64,000 nucleotides of DNA from contig NZ_KB235948.1 in assembly GCF_000332335.1 (NCBI RefSeq), positions 5,711,114 through 5,775,113 on the forward strand. Direction: 5' to 3'. Positions 17,285 to 26,382 of this stretch are shown in pieces; the stretch's first letter is position 1, and every line of letters begins with the position of its first letter. A model generated the notes under the pieces. That model had not been told where the DNA came from and did not search any database. It saw nothing but the letters and a program-made list of their open reading frames with translations. The position numbers and the translations under genes were made by a program. This DNA is from Kamptonema formosum PCC 10802 (GTDB taxonomy: Bacteria > Cyanobacteriota > Cyanobacteriia > Cyanobacteriales > Oscillatoriaceae).

Positions 17285-18610
17285 TTAATTCCGATAAGAT
17301 TGCTTGACAACATACTTCATCACCACCGGCTGCAGGGTGAATAGTGTTTCCGAGTCCGCTTCTAATTTTTCAATCAGCGAGCGCCGACCTAATGCCTGCA
17401 GGTTATCGAAGAATTCTGAACGCGAGACTTGTAGCTGAAGAGATTCTCGCAATTGCGAGATTGAAACCGGCTGTTTGGCCTCCGCTAACCTGTACATAAT
17501 CTCTCTTTCAACCTTAGACAAGCGATTGAATTGCTGAGCCAGCAGGGATTCAAGCTCATCATCTATAAACAGGGTAAACTCTTTTAAGAAGTTAGTCACA
17601 CTGCCCCCAAATAATTCTTGAATCATGCCAGCAACTATTTTCAGCGCTAAGGGATGGCATTGGTAGGGTTGAATCAGTTGCTTCTCCCATTTGTCTTCAT
17701 CAGACAGACGGTAGACTTTCAGGATTTCCCGCGCTGCAGCAGCGTCCAAACCTTTCAGCAACAAACAGCGAACCTGTCCAATTGGGCTTTCCAATAGCGC
17801 AATTTTTCTAGGTTTCTCCCAGCTAGTAAGCACTAAACAGCTTTGATGCTGGGTTTCTGCCACCCGTGCCAGCAACTCGCCATACCCCTCATATCCCTCC
17901 CGGTAGTGGCCCGCCGGTTGGCCACTGCTGAGAACCGCCTCCCAAGCATCGAACACCAGCAAACAGCGGTGCGATGCCAGATATTCTACCAGCCGCGACA
18001 GGCGCTCGTTAACAGTGGCCGGCAAATCTGTTACCGGCTGCACAGAGAGGGCTTGCAGCAGATTGGCCAGCATTTCTCCCACCGGTGGCGCGTGGCGGAG
18101 ACTGCGCCAAATGACGCACTCAAACTCAGCCTCAATCACCTGCGCCAGCTTTACAGACAGCGCCGTTTTGCCAATCCCCCCCATGCCCCAAATGGCCACC
18201 AACCGGCACCGGTCGAGCACAGCCCACTGTTTTAGGGTCGCCAGTTCGCCGGTGCGCCCGCACAACCCCGACACATCAGGCGCTTCGCCCCAATCTGTGC
18301 GCGGTTTGGCCTTCTCCCCAGATCGGCCCACAAAATCAGCAGCCGAAATATGGTCATCCTCATCCAGGGTTAGCCCAAAGGCGTTGAACAGACTCTGGAT
18401 CTTCCCTCTGTCAGTCCCCGCTCGCTGCTTCAGTATATGGGAAACCGTATCAGTAGATACAAAATTCCGTGACTCTGGATTAGCAGCAGGGTCAGTCAGT
18501 GCAGATATCTCCACTAACGTGCGGCTATCTGGAAACGCTTTGTGGATCGCATCCCAGATTTTCTTGAATCCCCTCTCAGTCAGTATCCGACCGCGCTCGC
18601 GTCTGGCCAT
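17285..18610 (-). CDS. NB-ARC (STAND) ATPase with N-terminal HTH and no sensor repeats
   Basis: The product has 441 residues. Residues 5-90 form an XRE-like HTH-type region (GRILTERGFKKIWDAIHKA ... TVSHILKQRAG ... FNAFGLTLDEDDH). The NB-ARC core follows: Walker A GMGGIGKT (142-149), Walker B CLLVFDAWE (near 216-224), the LVLTSWEKP sensor segment, a GLDAAAAREILKVYRL helical stretch and a winged-helix region ending near 435. Most cyanobacterial STAND proteins continue into WD40 or TPR sensors; this one stops. A sensor may be supplied in trans, or the gene has lost it. It lies directly upstream of the kinase, so the pair may form a switch with a phosphorylation output (inference). Confidence 0.9.
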   Translation of the reverse strand: MARRERGRILTERGFKKIWDAIHKAFPDSRTLVEISALTDPAANPESRNFVSTDTVSHILKQRAGTDRGKIQSLFNAFGLTLDEDDHISAADFVGRSGEKAKPRTDWGEAPDVSGLCGRTGELATLKQWAVLDRCRLVAIWGMGGIGKTALSVKLAQVIEAEFECVIWRSLRHAPPVGEMLANLLQALSVQPVTDLPATVNERLSRLVEYLASHRCLLVFDAWEAVLSSGQPAGHYREGYEGYGELLARVAETQHQSCLVLTSWEKPRKIALLESPIGQVRCLLLKGLDAAAAREILKVYRLSDEDKWEKQLIQPYQCHPLALKIVAGMIQELFGGSVTNFLKEFTLFIDDELESLLAQQFNRLSKVEREIMYRLAEAKQPVSISQLRESLQLQVSRSEFFDNLQALGRRSLIEKLEADSETLFTLQPVVMKYVVKQSYRN

Positions 18611-18904
18611 TTGTCAATTTATCCGTCTTGTCTGGGTTAACTCCCGGTTCCCCGGAGTTTAGCTGAGTTTAAGGCAGATAACAGCCTCTTCCCGATTTTA
18701 AGGGAGGCGCGGCACTTTTGGTTTCGAGATTTTCTAGCGGCTGAAACCCCCTCTAGTTCTAGCTTTATAAAATTATTCCCACAAATCCTTAAGTCCGTTT
18801 CTTAACTTCCTTTTCTTCGGAGCAGCAACTCTTGCACTTTCAGGAGAATGCAAACAGAAACACCTCGAACAGGATGTTTCAAAAACGTAACCGAGGTATC
18901 ACTT

Positions 18905-19375
18905 ATGAGCTGGCGTTCTTCCAAATCAACAGTTTCCCTGCTTTTATTAGGTTCCCTGGCAGCCGGCAGCACTCTCGCAGCCGCTTCCTTCTTCACCCCC
19001 AAATCAGCTCAAGCCCAGAGCGTTAAATCTTGCCAGTGCACGGAATACGTTGCCAACCGCTTCGGATTAACACGCGATTTTCCCAATGCAGGAGACTGGA
19101 ATGACGGCTACTTGCAAAGGAATGGCTTTCGCCAAGTAGGTCCGCAGCGCGGTGCCATCGCTGTTATGGAGCGGTCATTCCCTGGTGCGAACACTACCTA
19201 CGGTCATGTGGGAATCGTCGAGAACGTTCGCCCTGACGGTCGGATCGATCTGCGCGGAGCGAACCAGTATGTTGGTGGCTCCCTGTTTACTGAAGCCGGC
19301 TGCAACAATGTGCGGGTTACTGGTTTTGGAACGTCCGTGAACGGGAATCGTAACGTATCATTTTGGGTTCGTTAA
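18905..19375 (+). CDS. Secreted CHAP-domain amidase/peptidase
   Basis: The product has 156 residues. ATG 18905 is chosen because GAGG at 18893-18896 lies 8 bases upstream and the encoded N-terminus is a clear signal peptide (STVSLLLLGSLAAGSTLAAA, cleavage after AQA). The mature part is a CHAP domain with catalytic Cys in SCQCTEYVANRF, His in YGHVGIVENV and a following polar residue. Such enzymes cut peptidoglycan peptides or crosslinks. An in-frame ATG at 18848 would put 19 residues before the signal peptide. The reading frame stops at 19373-19375, but a second domain continues in the same frame beyond the stop (see 19397-19663). Confidence 0.9.
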   Translation: MSWRSSKSTVSLLLLGSLAAGSTLAAASFFTPKSAQAQSVKSCQCTEYVANRFGLTRDFPNAGDWNDGYLQRNGFRQVGPQRGAIAVMERSFPGANTTYGHVGIVENVRPDGRIDLRGANQYVGGSLFTEAGCNNVRVTGFGTSVNGNRNVSFWVR

Positions 19376-19396
19376 AACACTCCCTCACCTTAGTCC

Positions 19397-19663
19397 GGTA
19401 TCACTCAAGTTAACTTCTCTGCTTGGGTGATATCAAACAAAGGAATTACCCTTCGCAATAGCCCTCATCTTGCAGACCGAAGCAATCAGGTTGTGGCTTA
19501 TCGCCAGACGCTTTCCTTTGACGGTTGGACTTATGGGGAAACGGTCAACGATTTACAATTAGGAACCCCAGACGCTCGGTGGTACCGGATTGCCGGGACA
19601 AATTACTGGGTGCCCAGCGCCTATGTCTACGGCAATGCGCCCAACTCTCGCCCCATGCCCTAG
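19397..19663 (+). pseudogene. SH3-like domain in frame downstream of the CHAP gene
   Basis: After stops at 19373-19375 and 19391-19393, the same reading frame continues with SGITQVNFSAWVISNKG and then GITLRNSP ... WTYGETVNDLQL ... WYRIAGTNYWVPSAYVYG, which has the look of a bacterial SH3 wall-binding domain. The only usable start inside is GTG 19427 with no clear Shine-Dalgarno. Either this was the cell-wall-binding tail of the CHAP enzyme, now cut off by two nonsense codons, or it is a small separate gene missing a signal peptide. Confidence 0.55.
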
Positions 19664-19803
19664 GGAAAGGTTCTATTTATCTATTGACTGATTGTTTTTA
19701 CGTTGAGTTACGCGATCGCCCCACCCTCGCTCGCCCCCTGGTAGAGCGAGAAAGTGCGATCGCCACCTCCTATCTAAACGCCGTCACAAACCTGCAATAA
19801 AAC

Positions 19804-20433
19804 ATGATATTTCACAAGGGATTCGGCTTTCTAGGTGTGGCAGTGGTGCTGTCGATTCCAATGGTTGCTTTTAGCGCCCAGAGGAGTTTAGCTATACCTC
19901 TCCAACCCATACTTGACCGGGTGGGGCGCAGTATGGTAGAGGGATTATTCGGTATTGGAGCCGGTGTTCAAGGATACCCAGCCAATCAACCATTCATATA
20001 CACCCAAGATCCGGCTGCATCTTCTGGCGCTTATACCCCCGCTTCTGCACCCGCCACCGCTGAGTCAGCCCCCTCCTATCCCGCTTATCAATCACCGGCA
20101 TATCCCCCCGCGTCATATCCCCCCGCCTATCCGGGCTATCAATCACCGGCATATCCCCCCGCGTCATATCCACCCACCTATCCCACTTATCAATCACCGG
20201 CATATCCCCCCGCGTCATATCCCCCCTCCTATCCCACTTATCAATCACCGGCATATCCCCCGGCGTCATATCCACCCACCTATCCCACTTATCAATCACC
20301 CGCTTATCCCCCGGCGTCATATCCACCCTCCTATCCCACTTATCAATCACCCGCTTATCCCGCCTATTCACCCCCCTATCCCGCTTATCCGCCGCCACGC
20401 TCAGGCACACCCGTAATCATCAATAACTTTTAG
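19804..20433 (+). CDS. Secreted Pro/Tyr repeat protein
   Basis: The 209-residue product begins with a signal peptide (MIFHKGFGFLGVAVVLSIPM, cleavage near SLA), a short segment PILDRVGRSMVEGLFGIGAG, and then about five tandem copies of a 17-residue unit of the form PAYPPASYPPTYPTYQS (51 bases each, about 20093-20360), ending in PVIINNF. It is not a family I can name. Pro/Tyr-rich repeats suit an extracellular fibrous or adhesive protein that could be cross-linked through Tyr; that is inference. The repeats are nearly identical at DNA level, so copy number may vary. Confidence 0.75.
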   Translation: MIFHKGFGFLGVAVVLSIPMVAFSAQRSLAIPLQPILDRVGRSMVEGLFGIGAGVQGYPANQPFIYTQDPAASSGAYTPASAPATAESAPSYPAYQSPAYPPASYPPAYPGYQSPAYPPASYPPTYPTYQSPAYPPASYPPSYPTYQSPAYPPASYPPTYPTYQSPAYPPASYPPSYPTYQSPAYPAYSPPYPAYPPPRSGTPVIINNF

Positions 20434-20528
20434 TAGGATGCGTTGCACCTTGCCTTGTTTTCGCGCTTCCTGTGCCTTTCTCGGGCAAAGATTCAATTTC
20501 CCTGCCTTACTTTTGGGAGCCACTAAAT

Positions 20529-20783
20529 ATGAGTAAATCAAGGTTGTTCGCACTAGCGGTCATATTCGGCCTGCTAGGAATTGGCAGTGCCTACGCATCC
20601 GGACGCATAATTTGCGTATTAGATAGCTGCCTTTTGGTGACAGAAGGTATAGCAGCAGTCATATTGGTTAGAACAATAGAAGCTTCGGGAGCGGGGGAGC
20701 AAGGGAGGCCGGAATGTACGTTTCCTGAATGCTTACTGCTATATAAACGTAGGGCAGGCGTCCCGCCCCCCCTGAAGGTCTAA
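20529..20783 (+). CDS. Small exported protein, 3' half formed by a MITE
   Basis: The frame from ATG 20529 encodes a signal peptide (SRLFALAVIFGLLGIGSAYA) and about 18 further residues (SGRIICVLDSCLLVTEG) before entering the MITE-like element at 20648. The last 45 or so residues are read from that element and an embedded GTAGGGC-type repeat and are unlikely to be original. The native gene is probably truncated. No family is recognised. Confidence 0.4.
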   Translation: MSKSRLFALAVIFGLLGIGSAYASGRIICVLDSCLLVTEGIAAVILVRTIEASGAGEQGRPECTFPECLLLYKRRAGVPPPLKV

Positions 20784-20811
20784 TGTTCTAACCTAAATGC
20801 ATACTGCTATA
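20648..20811. mobile_element. MITE-like element, TATAGCA terminal inverted repeats, copy 1
   Basis: The ends are inverted: TATAGCAG ... GGTTAGAACA on the left, TGTTCTAACC ... CTGCTATA on the right, with about 23 of 28 positions matching. No coding capacity. Copies at 21019-21173, 39340-39579 and 53796-53947 share the ends, and a single end is at 46381. Confidence 0.75.
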
Positions 20812-20818
20812 AAGCGTC

Positions 20819-21639
20819 TCAGCCGTTAGTAGGTGGAATTGACACCGGCTTTGCTGGGAATAATCCCGATATTGACTATTCGCGGATTATTTTGGGACAA
20901 GATCGCGTGGATGGGAATGTCAATCCGTTGCTTTCTGCCGGTGAGGGGAGCGATCGCGGCTGTGTTAGGAATTATTGCGGCAACTCAGAATAACGGCGTT
21001 GGGATTGATGGCATGAATTATAGCAGTTTTCACTTAGATGAGGACATTAATAGCATGCGCATGGGGCATGGCGTATGGCGCATGGCGCATCAGACTACGA
21101 GCAATGCCCAATGCCCAATGCCCAATGCCCAATGCCCAATATCTATGTCCTAAATTTACTGGTTATTGCTATATGGCGCGCCGGTGTGGGTTGGGCGTGC
21201 GATTGGTTCGGGGAAGTGGGCGGAAACTCTCGTTGAATTTGTGGGTGCTGCCAAAGAGTCCGGACCGCCGAATGCAGTTGTTAACCTCAGTCTTGATTTA
21301 ACTCAAGTCAATCCCGATGGAAGTGTGACGACGCCTTATGAGTTTACTCCGCAAAAACGGGCGGCAATTGAGTATGCTCGTCAGCAGAATCTGCTGATTG
21401 TGGCGGCGGAAAATGACGGCGGCGTGATGTTTCTCAAGTCCACGGCGACGGATTTGGGGACGCCGAATTCGGATGCTGAGATGGGTGCCGATTTGTTGAA
21501 TATGGCAGCGGCGGTGATGTTGGCGAAGGTGACAGCGCCGGAAGAATATGATGTCCTGGAAACGCTGATTCCTGAAACGTGTAGCAAAGAAGGCCAAGTA
21601 ATTACCACAGAACGAGCTGCCTGTATTCACAGCAGGTGA
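20819..21639 (+). pseudogene. Decayed subtilase (S8 peptidase) gene, interrupted by a MITE
   Basis: Recognisable subtilase sequence appears in pieces. The Asp motif is intact ([18 protein letters not shown], 20827 on). A short deletion at about 20955 shifts the frame exactly where HGTH should be, after GEGSD. The frame then resumes as [21 protein letters not shown] splits the gene at 21019-21173; removing it joins GMN and [12 protein letters not shown] in frame. The last part reads [15 protein letters not shown] ... [11 protein letters not shown] and then jumps to [16 protein letters not shown], so the region with the catalytic GTSxA Ser is gone. Both His and Ser motifs are lost, so the product cannot be an active protease. 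Confidence 0.8.
21019..21173. mobile_element. MITE-like element, TATAGCA ends, copy 2 (inside subtilase pseudogene)
   Basis: The left end is tatagcagttttcactta and the right end ctggttattgctata. The interior holds ggcatggcgcatgg and cccaatgcccaatg runs that are mutually complementary and could fold into a long hairpin. It interrupts the subtilase reading frame, so it is a genuine insertion. Confidence 0.8.
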
Positions 21640-22570
21640 AGACTTCTTGGGATTAACCGGCACCCTGACAGCTTAGGAACTGGCCTTTTCCGCCGGCACC
21701 GGCACCAACGCCAGCGACACCTTAGTCAAACTTGCCGCCAGTGGGGAAGTTTTGGCCATCCTCAAAGACATGCCATTCAACCACGAGTCTTCTTTCCACG
21801 AATATCCCGTTTGATTTCGGTATAGTCCCTGCACACCGATGCCGGCGCTCAAACAGAAGACACCGGTGCCGGCGCTCAAACAGGAGGCACCGGTGCGATC
21901 ACTTCAGCAGACGCTTCTGTTGCCGGCGCTCAAACAGATGGCACTCAACCGCAGGATTCCCTTGCCGGTGGCAACTCTGACTCCCTACCGCGCACTCAAC
22001 CGCAAAACTCTGTTGTTGCCGGCACAGCAGACAATTCCGTTCCCACCGCAGAAACCCATGACTCCGCTACCGGCACACAAGCACCCGACACCTTATTAAT
22101 AGGTGCTCCCGCACAAGAGTCTCTCCCCGCCGGTGCGCCTCAAACCCATGCCGGTGCACAAACGCAAGAGTCTGTTCCCACCGGCACAGCAGACAATTCC
22201 CTTCCCACTGCAGAAACCCGATAACTCCGCTACCGGCAGTAACGCACCCGACACCTTATTAATAGGTGCTCCCGCAGAAGATTCCCTTCCCGCCGATAAC
22301 CCACAAACCCATGCCGGTGCTCAAGCGCAAGACTCTGTTCCCGCCGGCACAGCAGACAATTCCCTTCCCACCGTAGAAACCCATAACTCCCTTACCGGCA
22401 GTAACGCACCCGACACCTTATTAATAGGTGCTCCCGCACAAGAGTCTCTCGCTGCCGGTGCACAGCCCTCGAATTCCCCAACCGGCACTCAACCGTCCCA
22501 TTCCCATACCGGCACTCTAGCAGACGACACCAACACAGGTGGTGCAAGCAATGACGCACTATGCCGGTAG
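21640..22570 (+). pseudogene. Decayed low-complexity C-terminal coding region (AGAQ/APDTLLIGAP repeats)
   Basis: Pieces of open frame in changing phase carry a beta-rich tail (GTNASDTLVKLAASGEVLAI) like the ends of cyanobacterial calcium-binding surface proteins, then repeats of the APDTLLIGAPAQESL and GTADNSLPTAET kind. Stops fall at 21673-21675 and after PTAETR near 22222, and a phase change follows. These repeats recall the Asp/Thr/Gly-rich units of the RTX-like gene at 23507. It may be the former C-terminus of the subtilase or a separate surface gene. Confidence 0.5.
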
Positions 22571-23506
22571 GGCCAAGGAATGGACACCTGTGACGGTGGG
22601 GTGCCGGCATAGGGATTGCCGGTTGTGATAGAGAAGCACTTGTGCCGGTGAGGGCACGGCACAGGGATATGTGCCGGTTGTAGTAGAAACACAAGCACCT
22701 GTGCCGGTGAGGGCACGGCACAGGGATATGTGCCGGTTGTGGCACAGGTATGTGAGGTGATAGTTTTTCCAGAAATCGGCGCAATATAACAGAGGCTCAA
22801 AAAAAGTCGGGTTGACGTTACGTCCTGCCCTTGAACAGCCGGTGCGGCGCACGCATCTAGCGCCGGTCTGGGTGGGACACCCCCATGCACCCCTGCAAAA
22901 GGATTGCAGCGGGGGGGTTTATCAGTCTTCTCCGCTGTCTGGCAAATAGGTCTAGCAGAACCCGCCCCTACTTGTCAGGCCATTACCGGGGCCAGTTCCC
23001 TAACCGTCTGCCCCCTACCTGTGACACTGGGCAAGCCGGCCTAACCCGACCAGCACCTGAATTCCCAAACTCTACCCAAAGGCAGATACATCTCCTGTTA
23101 AATTGCTGTATATTTAAAAATTACGTTCAGTTGGCATTCGAGGAAACTACTGAATTTAAGAAAGTTTTCAGCCAAATATCCGTATATTAACTGAAGCCAC
23201 AATGGCAACAGCGAGCTACTCATAGACAGAATATCAAGGTTTACCAGGATTTATTAAGTTGGGCTGTTAGTAAAACAGCCAGCAAAGCTTGCAATTCTTA
23301 GCGAGCAAGGGTTCCATGCTATACAAAAAAAATTGGGAGTGGGAACCTTCAGGTTTCAAAGCCGTCTCAAGGTGCATGAGCAATTTTTGCAGCTCTTATT
23401 GCAAAGGCAATTTGAGACGAACGCCTGTTATAGGGGATTAGCATCTGCGGCTGTTTAAGCCACCATCTAATCAGAAAAGAGAAGTCAATCAAGGGGAATT
23501 AATTGT
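22571..23506. other. Long intergenic region with 59-bp tandem repeat
   Basis: No gene is visible in 935 bases. At 22641-22681 and 22700-22740 a 41-base unit (starting tgtgccggtgagggcacg) is repeated with a 59-base period; its core gtgccg...cggcac is palindromic. The last 400 bases are A/T-richer and should hold the promoter of the RTX-like gene, whose start is preceded by aagggga at about 23491. Confidence 0.5.
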
Positions 23507-26062
23507 ATGGATGACACCACCGGCGGCGAGGAAGACACCCTCAGCGGCAGTGACGGCAGCGACACCACCGGCGGCGAGGAAGACACCCTCAGCGGCAGCG
23601 ATGGCACAGACACCACCGGCGGCGAGGAAGACACCCTCAGCGGCAGTGACGGCACAGACACCACCGGCGGCAGCGATGGCACAGACACCACTGACGGCAG
23701 CGACACCATCAGCGGCAGTGACGGCACAGACACCACCACCGGCGGCAGCGACACCATCAGCGGCAGCGATGGCACAGACACCACTGGCGGCAGCGACACC
23801 ATCAGCGGCAGTGATGGCACAGACACCACCGGCGGCGGCGAGGAAGACACCCTCAGCGGTAGTGATGGCACCGACACCACCGCCGGCGAGGAAGACACCC
23901 TCAGCGGCAGCGACGGCACAGACACCACCGCCGGCGGGGAAGACACCCTCAGCGGCAGCGACGGCACCGACACCAGCACTGGCGGCACCGATACCCTAAG
24001 CGGCGGCTATGGCGGATTTGAATCTGGGTACTTCACGGTAGGTGAAAGCGGCAAGGTCAGCCTTGATTTCCTGTATGACGGAGGTCGGTTTAAGGGCGAA
24101 GTTGCCATCTTCAACCTGAAGGGGATCGAAGAGTTCGAGCCAGGCTCTGACGAGTTTATCAAAGAAGCTGCCAACCGGGCTCTGAGCAACTCTGCGTCGG
24201 GTCATGTCGTGATTGCCGACGCGAATGAAGGAGCGAAAGTCAGTGCAGAATTGCCCTGGGAGCCTAACTTTAACGACGACGCTCAAAACTACAAGGGTGT
24301 CAAGACCTTTGAGATGACTCCGGGCGATCACTTTGCCGTCATGTTCGTCCCCAATGGCACGGTGGAAGACATTGCCGCAAATTATCCCAACGTTACGCCG
24401 GACCTGCGCCCGCTGTTCTCCTTAGCCACTGCTAACCCCGATGATGGCTTCCAAGTGGGGCAGATTGCCGATGTCACCGGCAATGGCGGTGTCTTCGTAA
24501 TGGAGGACGTGCGTCTCGATGTCAAGGATGAGAACGGCAATCAGGTTTCAGACAAAGACTACAACGACATCATTTTCCAGGTACAGGGCGCGCTGGGAGT
24601 AGCGAAGAGTCTCGATGAGCTGGAGGTTAACCCCGATCGGGATTGGTATCACTCTGATTCGCCTGAAATTCAGGCTGCTGTTAAGGAGTTAAAAGACACT
24701 ATTGAGAGCCTCCCTGGCGGTGGCCAACCTGCTGACACCGTTGGTGGCGGCGAACCGACTGACACAATCGGCGGCGGGGAACCGACTGACACAATCGGCG
24801 GCGGCGAACCGGCAGATACCGTTGGTGGCGGTGAACCGACAGATACCGTTGGTGGCGGCGAACCGGCAGATACCGTTGGCGGCGGTGAACCGACAGATAC
24901 CGTTGGTGGCGGCGAACCGACAGATACCGTTGGTGGCGGTGAACCGACAGATACCGTTAGTGGCGGGGAACCGACAGACACCGTTGGTGGAGGGGAACCG
25001 ACAGATACCGTTGGTGGCGGTGAACAGCCCACCGATATCTTGACCGGCGGCACCGGCGGCACCGCCGTCGTCCCCCCCAACAACACCGGCGGCACACCCA
25101 GCGACACCACCATCGGCGGCCAACCCACTGACAGCCTGGGTGGCACCACCGGCAACGACTCGATCACTGGTACGTCGGGTAACGACTCCATCACTGGCGG
25201 CGACGGCCAGGACACTCTGAGCGGCGGTGCTGGCGGCGATACCATCTTCGGTGGCTGGGGCAATGATTTTGCCTACGGTGGCGAAGGCGATGACATGGCA
25301 TCTGGCGACGCGGGGAATGACACCATCACCGGTGACGCCGGCAATGACACATGCATGGGCGGCGAAGGTGCTGACTCCGTTGCCGGTGGCGATGGCGAGG
25401 ACGTCGTTTGCGGCAACCAAGGCGAAGACACCATCAGCGGCGGTTTGGGCAGCGATACCATCGCAGCTGGCAAGGACGATGATGTGGTCTCGGCTGGCGA
25501 AGGCGATGACATGGCCTGTGGCGACTTGGGCAATGACGCTATCTCGACTGACGCCGGCAATGACACGGCTATGGGTGGTGAGGGCGTTGACACAATCACC
25601 GGTGGCGATGGTGAAGACATCCTTTGTGGCAATAAGGGCAACGACCACTTCAACGGCAACAAGGGCAACGACACCATCTACGGCGGTCAGGGCAATGACT
25701 TCATCCGAGGTGGCCAGGGCCATGACTGGATTTCCGGCGACTTGGGCGATGATGTCATCTATGGTGACAAGGGCAAAGATACCCTCACCGGCGGTGCCGG
25801 CAACGACGTGCTCATCGGCGGCGACGACAAGGATACCTTCGTGCTGGAGGCTGGTAATGGCACAGACACCATTGTTGACTTCGTTGTCGGTCAAGATATG
25901 CTGGCGCTATCGGCAGGTCTGACCTTTGAGCAACTGACGATTGTCCAAGGCACCGGCGAGCAGGCGAAGGACACCTTTATCAAGCTTGGCGACGAACTGG
26001 TGGCTACCCTGATCGATGTGGGCGCGATCAACATGAGCAGCAGTGACTTCAGCATCATGTAG
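23507..26062 (+). CDS. Large DUF4114/RTX-like calcium-binding surface protein
   Basis: The product has 851 residues. Order of parts: residues 1-165, repeats of the SGSDGTDTTGG kind; about 166-403, a DUF4114-like domain (FESGYFTVGESGKVSLDFLY ... KDYNDIIFQVQGALG); 404-507, about a dozen 9-residue repeats GGGEPTDTV; about 545-775, RTX nonapeptide-like repeats GGxGxDxI(Y/F)GG expected to bind calcium in a parallel beta roll; and a C-terminal region (TFVLEAGNGTDTIVDFV ... SSSDFSIM) like the type I secretion end of hemolysin-type proteins. There is no N-terminal signal peptide, in keeping with type I export. No transporter genes are adjacent. It is probably part of the cell surface or sheath. Confidence 0.85.
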   Translation: MDDTTGGEEDTLSGSDGSDTTGGEEDTLSGSDGTDTTGGEEDTLSGSDGTDTTGGSDGTDTTDGSDTISGSDGTDTTTGGSDTISGSDGTDTTGGSDTISGSDGTDTTGGGEEDTLSGSDGTDTTAGEEDTLSGSDGTDTTAGGEDTLSGSDGTDTSTGGTDTLSGGYGGFESGYFTVGESGKVSLDFLYDGGRFKGEVAIFNLKGIEEFEPGSDEFIKEAANRALSNSASGHVVIADANEGAKVSAELPWEPNFNDDAQNYKGVKTFEMTPGDHFAVMFVPNGTVEDIAANYPNVTPDLRPLFSLATANPDDGFQVGQIADVTGNGGVFVMEDVRLDVKDENGNQVSDKDYNDIIFQVQGALGVAKSLDELEVNPDRDWYHSDSPEIQAAVKELKDTIESLPGGGQPADTVGGGEPTDTIGGGEPTDTIGGGEPADTVGGGEPTDTVGGGEPADTVGGGEPTDTVGGGEPTDTVGGGEPTDTVSGGEPTDTVGGGEPTDTVGGGEQPTDILTGGTGGTAVVPPNNTGGTPSDTTIGGQPTDSLGGTTGNDSITGTSGNDSITGGDGQDTLSGGAGGDTIFGGWGNDFAYGGEGDDMASGDAGNDTITGDAGNDTCMGGEGADSVAGGDGEDVVCGNQGEDTISGGLGSDTIAAGKDDDVVSAGEGDDMACGDLGNDAISTDAGNDTAMGGEGVDTITGGDGEDILCGNKGNDHFNGNKGNDTIYGGQGNDFIRGGQGHDWISGDLGDDVIYGDKGKDTLTGGAGNDVLIGGDDKDTFVLEAGNGTDTIVDFVVGQDMLALSAGLTFEQLTIVQGTGEQAKDTFIKLGDELVATLIDVGAINMSSSDFSIM
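24718..25028 (+). repeat. 27-bp tandem repeats encoding GGGEPTDTV
   Basis: About eleven to twelve near-identical 27-base units lie head to tail within the RTX-like gene. Variation is mainly at third positions and Thr/Ala exchange (EPADTV), so the array is probably length-variable. Confidence 0.85.
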
Positions 26063-26148
26063 CACCATTAACCGAGCTGGGGAATGGAAACATTCCCGAG
26101 GGGCGCAGATTCCGCGCCGGTACAGAGTTTAAATCCTCAATCACGCCG

Positions 26149-26176
26149 ACCGGCTAGTAACTGGCCGGTTTTTTTT
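26149..26176 (+). terminator. Rho-independent terminator of the RTX-like gene
   Basis: ACCGGC and GCCGGT form a 6-bp G/C-rich stem with a 9-base loop, followed at once by eight T residues. It lies 87 bases beyond the stop codon. Confidence 0.8.
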
Positions 26177-26382
26177 GCGCATGCGCATGCGATCGCGTTA
26201 CTGAACGGCGTGCGGCACGCCGTTCCGTGCCGGCTGCGCGATCGCTCGAACGCTCCTGCGCAGCCGCAACGCTTGCAGCTAGCGCCTGCGTTACGCTACA
26301 GCATGAGGGTGCCGGTCGCACCGGCACGAAGCCACTGCAATTGCTATTCGTGGGAAAAACCAAAATTTTGCCCGATTGGGAT

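Noticed and set aside
19681..19797. Short frame ending RESAIATSYLNAVTNLQ
   Set aside because: It contains two HIP1 octamers and lacks a recognisable start or family; kept out as unsupported.
22641..22740. CRISPR-like direct repeat with spacer
   Set aside because: Only two copies, 41-base unit and palindromic core; no array of regular spacers and no cas genes.
24689..25894. 401-codon minus-strand frame opposite the RTX-like gene
   Set aside because: It is the antisense shadow of repetitive GGC/GAC codons; the plus-strand frame has recognised domains and a terminator.
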